From positions 775,291 to 839,290 of the forward strand of contig NW_026516220.1 in assembly GCF_025602895.1 (NCBI RefSeq): 64,000 nucleotides of DNA, read 5' to 3'. Both the position numbers and the translations under genes were made by a program. How positions within the stretch are numbered: position 1 is the stretch's first letter; each line of letters opens with the position of its first letter. This DNA comes from Polychytrium aggregatum (taxonomy: Eukaryota; Chytridiomycota; Chytridiomycetes; Polychytriales). This document shows, piece after piece, positions 36,713 to 47,634 of the stretch. Below the pieces are notes generated by a model. The model did not search any database. It saw nothing but the letters and a program-made list of their open reading frames with translations, and was not told the origin of the DNA.

Positions 36713-36846
36713 AAGGCTTTGGCCACACCATTATCTACACTATTCCAATCGTTCACCCCCTCCCGTGAAAGATTTATAGACACCCATCGCGTGTAGTGCT
36801 CTGTTGTGCCAACTCTCCGTTATCAAGATACTCCTTGGTCGTCACA

Positions 36847-36974
36847 CACACCATCATTATCATCATTATCATCACAATCCTCATTATCATCATTATCATC
36901 ATTATCATCATTATCATCATTATCATCATTATCATCACAATCCTCATTATCACAATTATCACCACCATCATTAT
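36847..36974. repeat. (ATCATT)n-rich microsatellite downstream of the Pls-type gene
   Basis: About 128 bp of ATCATT/ATCACA units begin 135 bp after the stop codon. The surrounding 36713-37439 is otherwise AT-richer than the flanks and shows no gene. Confidence 0.92.
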
Positions 36975-37439
36975 GATCATCTCCGATAACGATCAGCCCA
37001 AAGTTCCCATTGTATCCAATCTTGCATTTTCCACCATATTTCGCATCCACATTCATGATTGCATTCGTCTATCTATCTCACTTCTTCATTTTACAATCTC
37101 TTCAAACATTTTTAGCCCCTCGTTCGGTCATTTGTTGGCTATTTTGCGAAGGTGGGTGTTGACCATCCCAAGCAACGAGGGCACAGCCCATTTGCATGTT
37201 TCTCTCACAATGGCTCTTGGCTTACAGCCCGGGCTACTCGCTAAATCTTGAATATAGCAGTGGAATGATAGCTCGTTGCTTGCATTCTCTGGTAAAATGT
37301 GGTCAAGGAGGATCTGGATGGTGCTGAGTCCTTCCACAATCTACTATTGTGAAGCTGGAATCGACGGACGAAAGTTGCATATGCCATTGTTGCTTCACGG
37401 AGTCATTCGATGTTTCTCTCGATCAGTCAAGATCAGCGA

Positions 37440-39036
37440 GTGTTTCGAGACAGCATTGCTGTGATCAGTTGCCGAGATTCTTGAGGAGACGGATGGAACC
37501 TACGTGACCCTGGTTGGCGGACTTGCGGTACCAGAAGATGGCGGCGTTGATGGTCCTCGGGGACACCACTGCCACCGTGGTAACAGAAGCTGAGCCACCA
37601 TTGTCCGATCCGATTGCCCTGCTCGGCAGATTTGCGATGCCACTCCACTGCCTTGGTGTGGTCCTCAGTGGTTCCGTATCCATGCTAGCCTGAACACCAA
37701 CCAACCATCCACTGCCCATATAAGTTGCCTAGGTCGGCCGACTTGCTGAACCACTCGAATGCCTTCTCGCATTCCTCTGATACTCCAAAGCCACTCAAGT
37801 AGCACACTCCGATCCAAAACTGACTGTCACTGTGGCCTTCGTTGGCGAGCTGCTCGAAGATGGCCGCTGCCATCGTACGGTCCACGGTAGTTCCAAATCC
37901 AAAGTACACACACACAGCGATGAGATGCTCGCACAACCAGTCACGGTCCGATCCCAGCTGGCACAACTGGAAGAACTTGCGGGCGACAAGCGAGTGTGAT
38001 GTGGCAGCCCAGTGGGAGGATGCCAGACACTCGGCTTCCCCAAGCGGGAATGCATTTGATCGATTATCGCGAATGATCTTGACACCTTTCTGCATGTCCT
38101 GGACAGTGCCGCGGCCAAGGTAGTGCATCCAGCCAACCATGTGGGTGGCGATGGGCTTGATGACTGGATCGTCGGATTGGGTGCTGACTTCCTGCCAGCG
38201 GTGGAACCATCGACATCGCTCTATTCGACACCATGGACGATGAACGAGAGCCAGCCACGGAGAAACACGATATGGAGTCGACCACCTTCGTTGCCCTGGT
38301 CGGCAGCCTTTGAGTACCACTCGATGGCTGTGTAATAATCTTGTTCGACACCTTCGCCATTCTCATAGCAGCATCAGAGAGCCGCTTGTGCCTGAGGGAG
38401 TTCAAGCTCTGTAAGCTCATGGTACAGCTCGAAGGCCGTGGTGTGGTCATGATCGATTCCAATTTTGTTGAGATAACACTAGGCCAGGTGGAACTGAGCC
38501 ATTGCGTGGTTTGTGTTGGCCGATGTTTCCAGATGGCGGAAGATTCGCTGACGAATGGCTCGCTGCTCGTACCATTTCATTCCTCCTTGGTCGAGATCGA
38601 CTTGGAGGATCCTTGAGAGGAAGTATGAAGCATAGGTGTTTCCTTGGTCCGCCTGAGCGACGAGCCAGGATCGGTCGGCTGAGCTTGGATTCGCGCAGTG
38701 CGGCGATAGGGCAATCTTGTCGCAGGGCGCAAGCCCGAACCAAAGGGACCCATCTGGATTGCACAGCTCTTCCTTCTGGCACCAGGTGTTGAATCGAGGC
38801 AGCTTGGAGCTCAGGAGAGGACGGGCTCGCTTGCACACTCGAAGGAGGGTCTTGATGGTGTTGTGATCGAGGGCAAGTTGGAAGCTGTCGTTGCAGCAGA
38901 TGATGGTGAAGATGTCTGGGTTGTGTTCGAGTGAGAGCTGGTTGATATTGGGCATTGACGAGGTCGATCTGGCCACAGCTTGGGTTTGGTGGGTGGCAGA
39001 TGCTGTAGTTGAAGCAGGCTCGTTCATGCTGGCCAT
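37440..39036 (-). pseudogene. Decayed Sel1-repeat gene, paralogue of the gene at 22,930-24,513
   Basis: The minus strand starts with ATG at 39036 (MASMNEPASTT) and matches the intact copy over its whole length: DIFTIICCNDSFQLALDHNT against DIFTIVCSNDSFQLALDHTT, and MAQFHLA against MAQLQLA. At 38481-38479 a TAG replaces the Asp codon after HLA. The matching reading then continues (CYLNKIGIDHDH), meets a TGA near 38388, and a TAG replaces the Gln of GVEQ near 38242. The C-terminal half survives in other frames (IATHMVGWMHYLGRGTVQD, then FEWFSKSADLGNLYGQ), with further frameshifts near 37690 and 37540. It is therefore a multi-lesion pseudogene, not an assembly slip. It lies between the Pls-type and A-T-R genes and is convergent with the former. 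Confidence 0.88.
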
Positions 39037-39332
39037 GTTGACGGAGACTGGATGGAGACAAGTGGTGACGGAGCTGGACAGGAGACAGTGAGGGAATTTG
39101 TGTCGAAGCAAACCAAACACTGGCCATCGAACACACACACACAAACCTGGCTCGATCCGATGGTTTGCTGGCTGGACTCGCTGTTGTATAAGTACTGCCA
39201 CATACACTGCCACAGATATTGAACATGGAATCAGATTCTCCATTCTCGTCGTCCAAGGCCAGACGCACCTCACTATAGGCGATCCAATCTTTGTCCATTC
39301 TTGACCCCTCGGTTACACTCATCCCCTCGACA

Positions 39333-39840
39333 TCAAGGCGCCTACGACACTGTCTGGAGGGAGAAGTTCTGGGACAAGATTGAAGAGCGCACCCCGTGCA
39401 CGGTCACCCTCAGGCTCTTGAAGGCCATGTTCGACGATGTGAAGATTCAAGTCGTCAGCAAGAGTCGTCGGTCCAATCCGGTCTGGCTGCAGAAGGGACT
39501 GATCCAAGGATCGGTGCAGATCCCACTCATGTTCAGCGTGTTCATCGACGACCTCCCTGGGAAACTCCGGGCAGACGGTGGAACGACCCTAACCACCACC
39601 CGAGGACGACCCGTCCAGGTCAACTCGCTGTGGTTTGCCGACGATGGGGTGCTCATCTGCCGCCCCAACCAGACCCAGCGCCTCCTCGACATCTGCGAGG
39701 CCCGCAGCATCGAGAACCGATACCAGTTCTCGCCCCCGAAGTGCGAGATGATGTTCACCGAACAGCACCCGTGGATTGGGATCCTGTCGCCAGATGATGG
39801 ATACCCTGGCTGCCAATGGACGACAAAGGAATCAATCCTT
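39333..39840 (+). mobile_element. Non-LTR (LINE-type) reverse transcriptase fragment
   Basis: One open frame reads GAYDTVWREKFWDKI, GLIQGSVQIPLMFSVFIDDL, and NSLWFADDGVLICRP, which are successive reverse-transcriptase motifs including the catalytic ADD. Both the N-terminal fingers and everything C-terminal (thumb, RNase H or endonuclease) are missing, so it is a roughly 0.5-kb internal remnant. The frame is still open, so the insertion or loss may be recent or by chance. No target duplication or poly(A) was identified. Confidence 0.8.
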
Positions 39841-40359
39841 GATCAAGCAACAGGAGAGACATGAGAACGGGCACTCCCACTCATCTCTGTCGCTCTCCCT
39901 CTCGGCCTGCATTGTGTCCTTGCTTCTCTCCTGATCGTTCACTCACTCGTGTCTGTGCGCCGTCCGTGACGACCTGTGGCGATCACTTTCCAAATCGTCT
40001 GGGAAGATGACAGTCACTGGAATGGATAGGTGTGCCCGAACCACAGATGCGACAACCATCATCCGAGGATCGAGTCCCATCGTCGATATGACCACAATGG
40101 GCTGCAGAAGGCAATACCAGTGCGGTCCGGGAAGTTCGCTGTCCTGTCACGGTCAGTCTCACCATATCAATCGTGTTCACATCACAAGACTTAGACAGGA
40201 CTTGACCAAAGACCAACATCATGGAAGCGAAGGGAGCGGATCAATCGAGTGATCCGCCGTTTATAGATGAAAAGAAAGAAAATGAAAGAAGAGACTCAAG
40301 CAGAAAGGAAGAGGAAAGAAACGACCTGATCAATCTATTGCTGAATCACCGTCCGCTGA

Positions 40360-43300
40360 TCAGTTGCGGCCGGTGCGGGTGAAGATGCTGACTTCGGGAT
40401 ACTCGTCGTCCTTCAGCTCGCTCGACGGCTGGATGGGGTTGGGAAGGAAGTGGGCGTGGTTCAAGTAGCTGAGACACTTCTTGGCGATCAGTACAGTCGA
40501 GGGACAGGGTGTTGGGTAGATCGAGCGGGTGTTGGCGTTGTCGAGCTTGAAGGACATGTCCATCATCATGTGCATGAGCGGGGACAGGGCATTTTGGTCA
40601 AACAAGGGGTTGGTGGAAAGAATGTACTTGAACTTTTCACGAGTTTCAAAGAGGACGGGCCAGCCAAAGGAGTTGACGATCTCGAACAGCTTGGTCTCGG
40701 AGAGGACACTGCGGTGAGTGAGTGAGTGAGTGAGTGAGTGAGTGAGTGAGTGAGTGAGTGAGTGAGTGAGTGAGTGAGTGAGTAATCAGAGTCAGAATAC
40801 ACCATCCACACCACACCACATCGCACTTCACACCACATCACACACTCCTCACCTGTGCTCCGAGTCGCTGATGTGGAACACAAACTTAGACAGGGACTCC
40901 TCCGAGCCGGCAATCTCGGCAACCACCTTGGCGACATGGTCGACGGGATCCATGGTCAGGGTGACGGGAGTGGCATACGACGGAGCAACACCAAGTTGGA
41001 TGCATCCCTTGACATATCGCCAGATGTAGTCATCAGAGTTGGACACTGGAGCAATGGAGGGTGTGAAGGTGTCAGTTGGTGTCAGTTGGTGGATGAGTGC
41101 CACTTGACAATCGAGACCATCGATTCATGGCCAGTCCGTGGGAATGAATGAGACATCTCCACCACATCACATCTCCACCACACCACACCACATTCGACTC
41201 ACCTCCGTACTGGCTGTCGCCGGCAATGACGGCCGGGCGGATGATCGTCACCGGCACTCCCCTCGATCGTGCCTTGTTGATCAGCTGCTCAGAGACCCAC
41301 TTGGTCTGGCCATACCCGCCAGAGATGTTCCAGGCCGAGTAGATCTTCTCCTCGAGCGGCTTGTCTGCCTTCTTGGCCATCGGGATCGTGCCGATGGTCG
41401 AGATGTAGTGCAGCGGCTTCAGGTGGTGGGTTGTGGCCAGTCTCAGGGCCGTCGCCGTGCCGAGGACATTGGGTCCCTTGAGTCTGTCATAGTCAAACAG
41501 CCAGTGGACCTCGGCGCCGTTGTGGACAATCATGTCGGTCTCCTCGCTGATCTCCTTCCATCGCTCGTCCGAGAGTCCCCACTTGTCCTGCGACAGGTTG
41601 CCGCACAGTCCAACGAGTCGAGACTTGAGGCTGTGCTCAAGAAAGGCTCTCTGGTCCGGATCGAGGACCAACTTCTGAGCCGTGCTGATGATGCGCTCGA
41701 CAGCCTCCTGATCGTCCTTGGCTCGGACCAGGCAGTAGATCTTGGCCCGAGGGAACTTGTGGGCCAGCTCAAAGACCAGGAAGGCACCAAGGAAGCCAGT
41801 GGCACCGGTCAGGACGATGCCGCGAGGGTCCTTGGGATAGACAAACGGAGGAAGACCCTCGGTCGTCACACTCGCATCGTCGAGCTTGGCGGCCTCGGCA
41901 GCCAGATGGACGGTCGGGGGAATCATCGGTTTGTCGTCGAGGATGTCGACGACCAACTGGGCGACATCGAGCGGCGTCATTCCGTTCGACAGCAAGATCA
42001 TCGGTGAGATCTCAACATCCAGCTCGTCCTTGATGGCGAGAGCCAGACGGCCGACACTCAGCGAGTCAAAGCCGACACCGCCGATGTAGTAGTTGCGGCC
42101 GTCGAGGGCGGGGTTGTCGATGATCTGGCTGCCAAGTGTGGAGATCTTGGCGGCAGTGCGGGACAGGGGAGTGTTGACGATGTCAAGGGTTGGATAGATA
42201 ACCGACTCGCCAAAGTACTTGGCATGCTCGGCGAAACGCCTGAGCTTCTTGAGGTCGCGCTTGCCCGAGTCATTGAAGGGGAACTGGTAAAGTTCGAAGA
42301 CGTTGTGGATCGGGAACTTGGCGACGTTCTCGAGGGTAAATAGCTCCTCGGTGCGGCGGATCATCTCGCTGGGGGTTACTTTGAAGCCCGATCCCTTTCG
42401 AACGACGTAGAGCATCACGATCTCCTTCTCGGAGGTTTGGACAAAGGTGCAGTCTTTGATGGTATCAGGCATGTGCTTGTAAACCAGCTCCTCGAGGGCG
42501 TTGAGGTCGACATAGACGCCGTTGACCTTGATCTTCTGGTCGAATCTGGAGTGATGGTGTGGAGCGAGGGAGTGAGGGAATGGATGACGTGAGTACTCGG
42601 GATGCAGGAGTTGGATGTGTCCCCAGGATGTCAGATGTGCAGTCGCCATCAACGAGAGATGCAACGCCCGGCCGTCGACCTCACCTTCCAACCACAGTGA
42701 ACTGCTTCTCGTCAACCATCTCGACCCAGTCCATGGTGCAGACACGGGGCGAGCCATCCTCGAGGAAGCCAAATGTAGCAAGCTTGTTGTTCGGATCGAT
42801 GTTGGCAAAGCTCGGGTGGTGCTTTGCAAGATGATCCTTGTCGACGGCAAAGCCAAGCACGCCGCTCTTCGAGACCTTCTGGTCGACGATATTCCCCTCT
42901 TCGTCAAAGAGGATACAGCGCACACCGGGCTTCGCAAGTTTGTAAACCACTTTGTCTGGAACGAGTCCGTTACTGGCTGGCAAGAAGAACACCGAGACAG
43001 CACCAATCGTTCCCAACTGTCGGTAAAGCCGTGGTCAATGACAATCCAGGGTGACTAGCTGACAAGATGTTTATGTTAATCCTACCTCACTTGCTCCATA
43101 TATAATCTGAATATCGGCCTTTGGACAAACGTCTCTGGCCATTTTGACAACGTTTGCAGGAACAAGCTCGGAGCCCATAACGATTTTTCTCATCTCATTC
43201 CACTTGACTTTCGGGTTCTGAGTTCGAGCCACGCTGATGATCATCTTCATGAATGAGGGCGTCTGGGAAGAGTGTATCAAAGAGGAATAATCCATCAGCA

Positions 43301-44901
43301 CTGGGATGAAGGGCGGTTTGTCATCAATGCATATTCCCTACCATATACAGGTTCCAGACACCATCGTCGAGCATTTTGATAATACTCTTGACTTTGTCGA
43401 CAGTGTTGGGTGTGGGCTCGGGAAACCAAACGGATCCCTTGAGATTCATAATACACAAAAAACTTCCAAGAGTGGCTGAAAACGATGGCGACTGGCAAAA
43501 TATACTGTTAAGCGATCGGCCATCCTTCGTTCATCCCGATCGACGTCATATATCAACCATACCTGACAGATTGCACTACTACAGTATAGAATTCCGATGA
43601 GTGCTCGGGCCACTATCGTGCTCTTATGAGAATAAACAAATCTTTGTTCATCATGGACATGCCATCAGGGTTAGTATTGGGCTGATACTGTGCATAGTGA
43701 AATGATATCAAGGCGAGGCCACCTACGTCTTCGGAATGCCTGTTTTGGTTGATCAGGGAGCAGCATCGAGGATTGAGGCACAGGTCAAACACATTTCTAA
43801 CAGGTAATTCGCTATCTACCGTAACTATCGCAGCCACCATCCCGCGCTCGACTGCCCATGCTCGACCTTTGTGGCTGGGGCTTACTTTGTCAGCAATCCC
43901 AGGCACTCTCATACTCCACTCACATACCAGTTGTTCCAGAGGTTCCCAAATAGGCAACAAACTCATCAAGCGGCTCACAGACATCGAGAGACGGGGATGG
44001 AATGTTGTCCAACACCGGGAAGGTGGCAGCATCGATCAGAGTCACGCCTTCGGTGCGGCCGGGCTTGGTGTAGTGGTGGAGGATGTACTTGATTGCATGT
44101 CTGTCGGTTGGTGATGTGAGTGCCAGATCGGGATCGGACATAGCTGGCTCGATTCAACCCCCCGGACCAGCCTGCTCATCCTAACGATAGCAACCAGCAC
44201 AAACCTCTCGCACAGGGCCCCGCGGGCTGCAGGTGGCAGGTTGAGGGCAAGGTTGAGTGTTTTCCTGGATGGAGTTCAAAGGGCAGGTGAGACTCGACCC
44301 TTGACATGGCGCGGAACAAGGGTTGAACATGTCCCTTGCTTGAATCGATGTTCATAGCTCCACATCCCAACATCACATCGCTGCAACAGACCAGAGATAC
44401 TCACTTGCCAAGCATCCACACAGCGAGCGAGCCAATCGCCCAGCTGGATTCGGCCTCACAGAAGGTGCCGATGGCCTCGTGGCCGTCATCGTTCCAGCCA
44501 GGGAGAGCCTTGAGAGCCTGGGCGATGGAGTAGGCTTGCTTCCACACACGGAGATAGCTGAAGCGCTCCGAGGCACCGTTCTCGTAAGTGTTGATCAGGA
44601 GAGTATCAGGTTCGTCGCGGGCGCCGTTGATGAGACACTCGACGGGATGGAACCAGGGACCAAACGGATCGGGCGGAGGAGGGAAAGTTGGCTGCTGGGA
44701 AACAGGGGTCTGGGTTTGGGTTTGAGTGTCAGCAGATTGGGCGACGACATCCTGGGTCTGCTCGGAGACAGGAGGCTGGCTCTGTTGGGCTGCTGGTGGG
44801 TGGGTCTGCTGGTAGAGGTAGATAGGGGTCTGCTGGGAGACATCTCGGCCGTCGACCGGGTCTGAAGACCCTCCAAAACAACAGGAGATGGCCCTGAGCA
44901 T
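40360..44901 (-). CDS. NRPS-like A-T-R enzyme (AMP-ligase, carrier, thioester reductase), 10 exons
   Basis: Exons: 44901-44405, 44264-44205, 44100-43924, 43641-43563, 43491-43342, 43262-43086, 43016-42685, 42545-41203, 41045-40853, 40708-40360; 3,357 nt, 1,118 aa, in phase throughout. The A domain has YLGTSGTTG, IYGASE and VVGRFDQKIKVNG. It activates a carboxylate with ATP. The T domain carries GGVGFDSLS (Ser about 651). The reductase has the NAD(P)-binding GATGFLG (about 739), STIGTIP and the catalytic YGQTKW (about 900), so the product should be released as an aldehyde or alcohol. It differs from lysine-pathway Lys2 (about 1,400 aa) in size and in its Pro/Gln-rich N-terminus. Oddly, the usual Pro-Lys after TSGTTG is absent in the spliced reading (IFVYSHKS follows), which may mean an unseen alternative splice site. 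The last intron carries a (GAGT)n array. Confidence 0.88.
40713..40783. repeat. (GAGT)n microsatellite, about 17 units, in an intron
   Basis: An almost pure tetranucleotide run lies inside the 144-bp last intron of the A-T-R gene, only a few bases from its acceptor. On the transcript it is (CTCA)n, so it may serve as the pyrimidine-rich tract. Confidence 0.95.
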
Positions 44902-46520
44902 GGCGGAGAGGCGGGGTGAGGGCGACGAAGGTGTTGATGCCAAAGCCAGATGGGGGCAGGAGAGCGAGGAGGGAGCCGAAAGGGCAAAACGAGACAACGA
45001 CGACGAGGGGAAAGGGTGAGGGAGTGCCTTTTGTCCGTCTGGGCAGCCAGGGGAAAGCGCCTTTGGCCTGGCTGCTTGCCATATTGCATTGAATGGGTGC
45101 CCTTGCTTCCTCTCGGCTGCCCTCGATGCTGTGCTGTTGCCTCGCCCAGCAAGCTGCTTGCAAATCCACTGTTCGTTCAGCGATCAGCTCACTCAGTGGG
45201 AACACATGTGCAAGTTCGACACTCTTATATCTTTGTTTGTGTCTGGCTGCAGATATGCACGCCATCCCACAAGTCGACCACCTCCTCGTGCTCTGGCCTC
45301 GTTCTGCTGGTCAAGCCCTGATCGGTCTCCAGCCTTGCCAGTCCATCTGGCTCCGCTGTTGACGATTGTTGATGCGGATGCTGAGTGCCTCGGCGCTCCC
45401 GAACCAGTGGCTGGATTACTGCTTCCGATGCCCGGCTCCTGTTCAATTGTGCGTTCGTCTTCACGGCCAGACACTGGCCATCAAAACCCCAGGGTCCCTG
45501 GCACCTCGCTCTCTCTGTCGAGATACTCGAGTGCCCATACATCGCACTCGAGTCGCCAGGTCTGGTCTCCATCCAGCGAGAATCCACATCGAGTCCCGCA
45601 CCATCTGTTCCAACCCAGCTCACAGGCCCTTTGCCGTCGTCCAGCTGATCTGCAGAGTTCCACTTGGCTGCTGCCCCTGCCGACCGCACAACCACGACAT
45701 GCAGACCCGGCCAAGGCCGGTCGGCTGATGTTTCCGATTTGGCTGGTGCTGCGCATCGTATCGCTATCTCATCTCGTTTGTCTCCGCCAGATCGTCTGCC
45801 GCGATCCCTCTTCCTCCGCCCGTCCTGCTCTTTGCCTGCTGGTCCAGCATTCCCGTCCCCGCCGCAAGAACAATGTCGCTCGTCTCTGTCCAGATCCAAA
45901 CAGTGCTCGCCCGTCGCCAGCCGCATCCCCGCAGCCTGCGTCTCGCACGCTTCTCGACCTCCCAGCGATATGGCGCCGCCCATCCTCAGACCCTCGTCGA
46001 GAAGATCGTCCAGACCTACACGGTCGATGCTTTTTTTTTTTTTGTTTTGATAGTTGTATATTCAGGAATATTCAACATGCCATCAGTATCGCAGGATACC
46101 CGGCAGTGGGTGACCAAGCTCGCTCATACACCCCTGTTGCGGCCTTCGCCGACTCTCCAGCCCACACGGCGAGCCATGCGGGTGAACACTAATTCTAGTA
46201 ACTCCCACAGGGAGTCGCACGTTTCCAGGTCCCTCTCAGGGATGTCGGGGGTTGGTTTATCCAAGTCTCCCTCTAGTATCAACTCGAACCCACTCCAGGG
46301 TTTGCTGTGCGGTGTTGGGTCTTGACTTGCCCTCAAGGGAGTGTGAGTTTGTCTGTGGGAGGGGTACTCGGGATTTATCTCGTATCCTGGGGTCTGACCT
46401 AGTCCCAAGTCATCGTCGGACTCTGGGATCGGGTCAGTACTTCGTCCTTGGGAGGGCGTGGGAACCTCTATGGTTTCGAGGCCAGAGACTATGTTTCTAT
46501 TCGTCTCCCTGGCCCGGTTT
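44902..46520. other. Intergenic, no gene recognised
   Basis: Upstream of the A-T-R start a minus-strand TATAAG (45240-45233) sits about 330 bp before the ATG. The rest has only overlapping unconserved open frames. A T14 run begins near 46030. From about 46130 to 46520 the minus strand is open but matches nothing I know; it ends exactly where the LTR fragment begins, so it could be remnant repeat. Confidence 0.4.
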
Positions 46521-46956
46521 CTGTTAGGGATAGCTCCTGCTTGTTCTCCACTTTGACTGCACACTTGGCTGTTCCTTTGCGCTTTGCTTGTTTGTGTGTA
46601 GCTTTGCAGTTCCCCTCCAATTTTCCGCCTTTTGCCTGTCTTTTCCGCTCCTTCCGCACTTCCGTTTTCCCGCGCTGCTCCGCTTCCTTTGTCTTCTTCG
46701 CACGCGCCGGTTTGTTTGTGCACGCGCCTTGCTGCGATTGGTTGCAATTCGGCTGCCGGTCATGTGTCCCCCCACCGGTGACTCATGACCTGCCTGACCG
46801 CCCCGATCTCTTGTTCATCTCGCATGCATTTGCCCCAACCTTATACTTGACCAATCCGCTTCTTGGACGTTGAGTCACATTGCTTCGCCTTTGCACGTTT
46901 CTCCTGCCAGGTGCTTCGCTTTTGCTTGCGCCTCTCTCGCTTTGGTTCTCTGCCTG
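46521..46956 (+). repeat. Truncated LTR of the element-A family
   Basis: Starts TGTTAGGGATAGC and is nearly identical to 52192-52628, the 5' part of the element-A LTR. It stops abruptly at CTCTGCCTG where a C-family LTR begins, so the C-family insertion cut it. The rest of this LTR is not found on the other side within the window. Confidence 0.88.
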
Positions 46957-47316
46957 TGTAACGTCCACTACTGGGACGTTGGGGCAAGACGGGGAGGGAG
47001 GGGGTACAAGACAAGACAGGACAGGGCAGAACAGGGCGGTGCTAGGCTACTCTAGCGGACGGGTGAGCTCGGGGAAGCACTTACGTTTATTCACGATAAA
47101 ACCGAACTCCAGACAAACGGGGGGAACGGGGGCAACCCGCAGGTATACCCTGCGGTGGCCTGCCTGCGGTGCGTGAAAACGCAAAGCGCAGCACAGGTCA
47201 CGACCCACTGCGCCGCGCAGTACGCGCAGTACGCGCAGCACAGCGTCGGAGATACCATCTCCTACACTCCCACACTTAAGAAGGCTTCCTGCGAGGAGCC
47301 CTGCGTGTGCTCTTTA
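46957..47316 (-). mobile_element. 3' end fragment of a C-family element (LTR plus 42 bp internal)
   Basis: 46957-47274 is a 318-bp LTR, almost identical to the one at 47317-47633 (one extra A). The next 42 bp (47275-47316) match the last coding bases of the pol gene of element C, then stop where the second LTR starts. It is the end of one C-family copy into which, or next to which, another C-family element inserted or recombined. Confidence 0.85.
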
Positions 47317-47633
47317 TGTAACGTCCACTACTGGGACGTTGGGGCAAGACGGGGAGGGAGGGGGTACAAGACAAGACAGGACGGGGCAGAACAGGGCGGT
47401 GCTAGGCTACTCTAGCGGACGGGTGAGCTCGGGGAGCACTTACGTTTATTCACGATAAAACCGAACTCCAGACAAACGGGGGGAACGGGGGCAACCCGCA
47501 GGTATACCCTGCGGTGGCCTGCCTGCGGTGCGTGAAAACGCAAAGCGCAGCACAGGTCACGACCCACTGCGCCGCGCAGTACGCGCAGTACGCGCAGCAC
47601 AGCGTCGGAGATACCATCTCCTACACTCCCACA
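47317..47633 (-). repeat. 3' LTR of element C
   Basis: 317 bp with TG...CA ends in minus orientation (TGTGGGAGTG to GACGTTACA). The pol stop codon lies one base before the LTR. Near its end is a 7-bp inverted repeat (AACGTCC/GGACGTT), and inside it GCGCAGTAC-type 9-bp repeats occur. Confidence 0.85.
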
Positions 47634-47634
47634 C

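Noticed and set aside
40713-40783. Short tandem repeats considered as a CRISPR array
   Set aside because: Units are 4 bp without spacers; it is a microsatellite. The other tandem repeats in the window also lack unique spacers.
40360-44901. Identity as the lysine-biosynthesis enzyme Lys2
   Set aside because: Same A-T-R order, but it is about 280 residues shorter, has a different N-terminus, and lacks the usual TSGTTGxPKG reading. I call it NRPS-like A-T-R instead.
46130-46520. An open minus-strand stretch next to the LTR fragment as a gene
   Set aside because: No domain, no start, and it ends exactly at a mobile-element boundary, so it is more likely degraded repeat.
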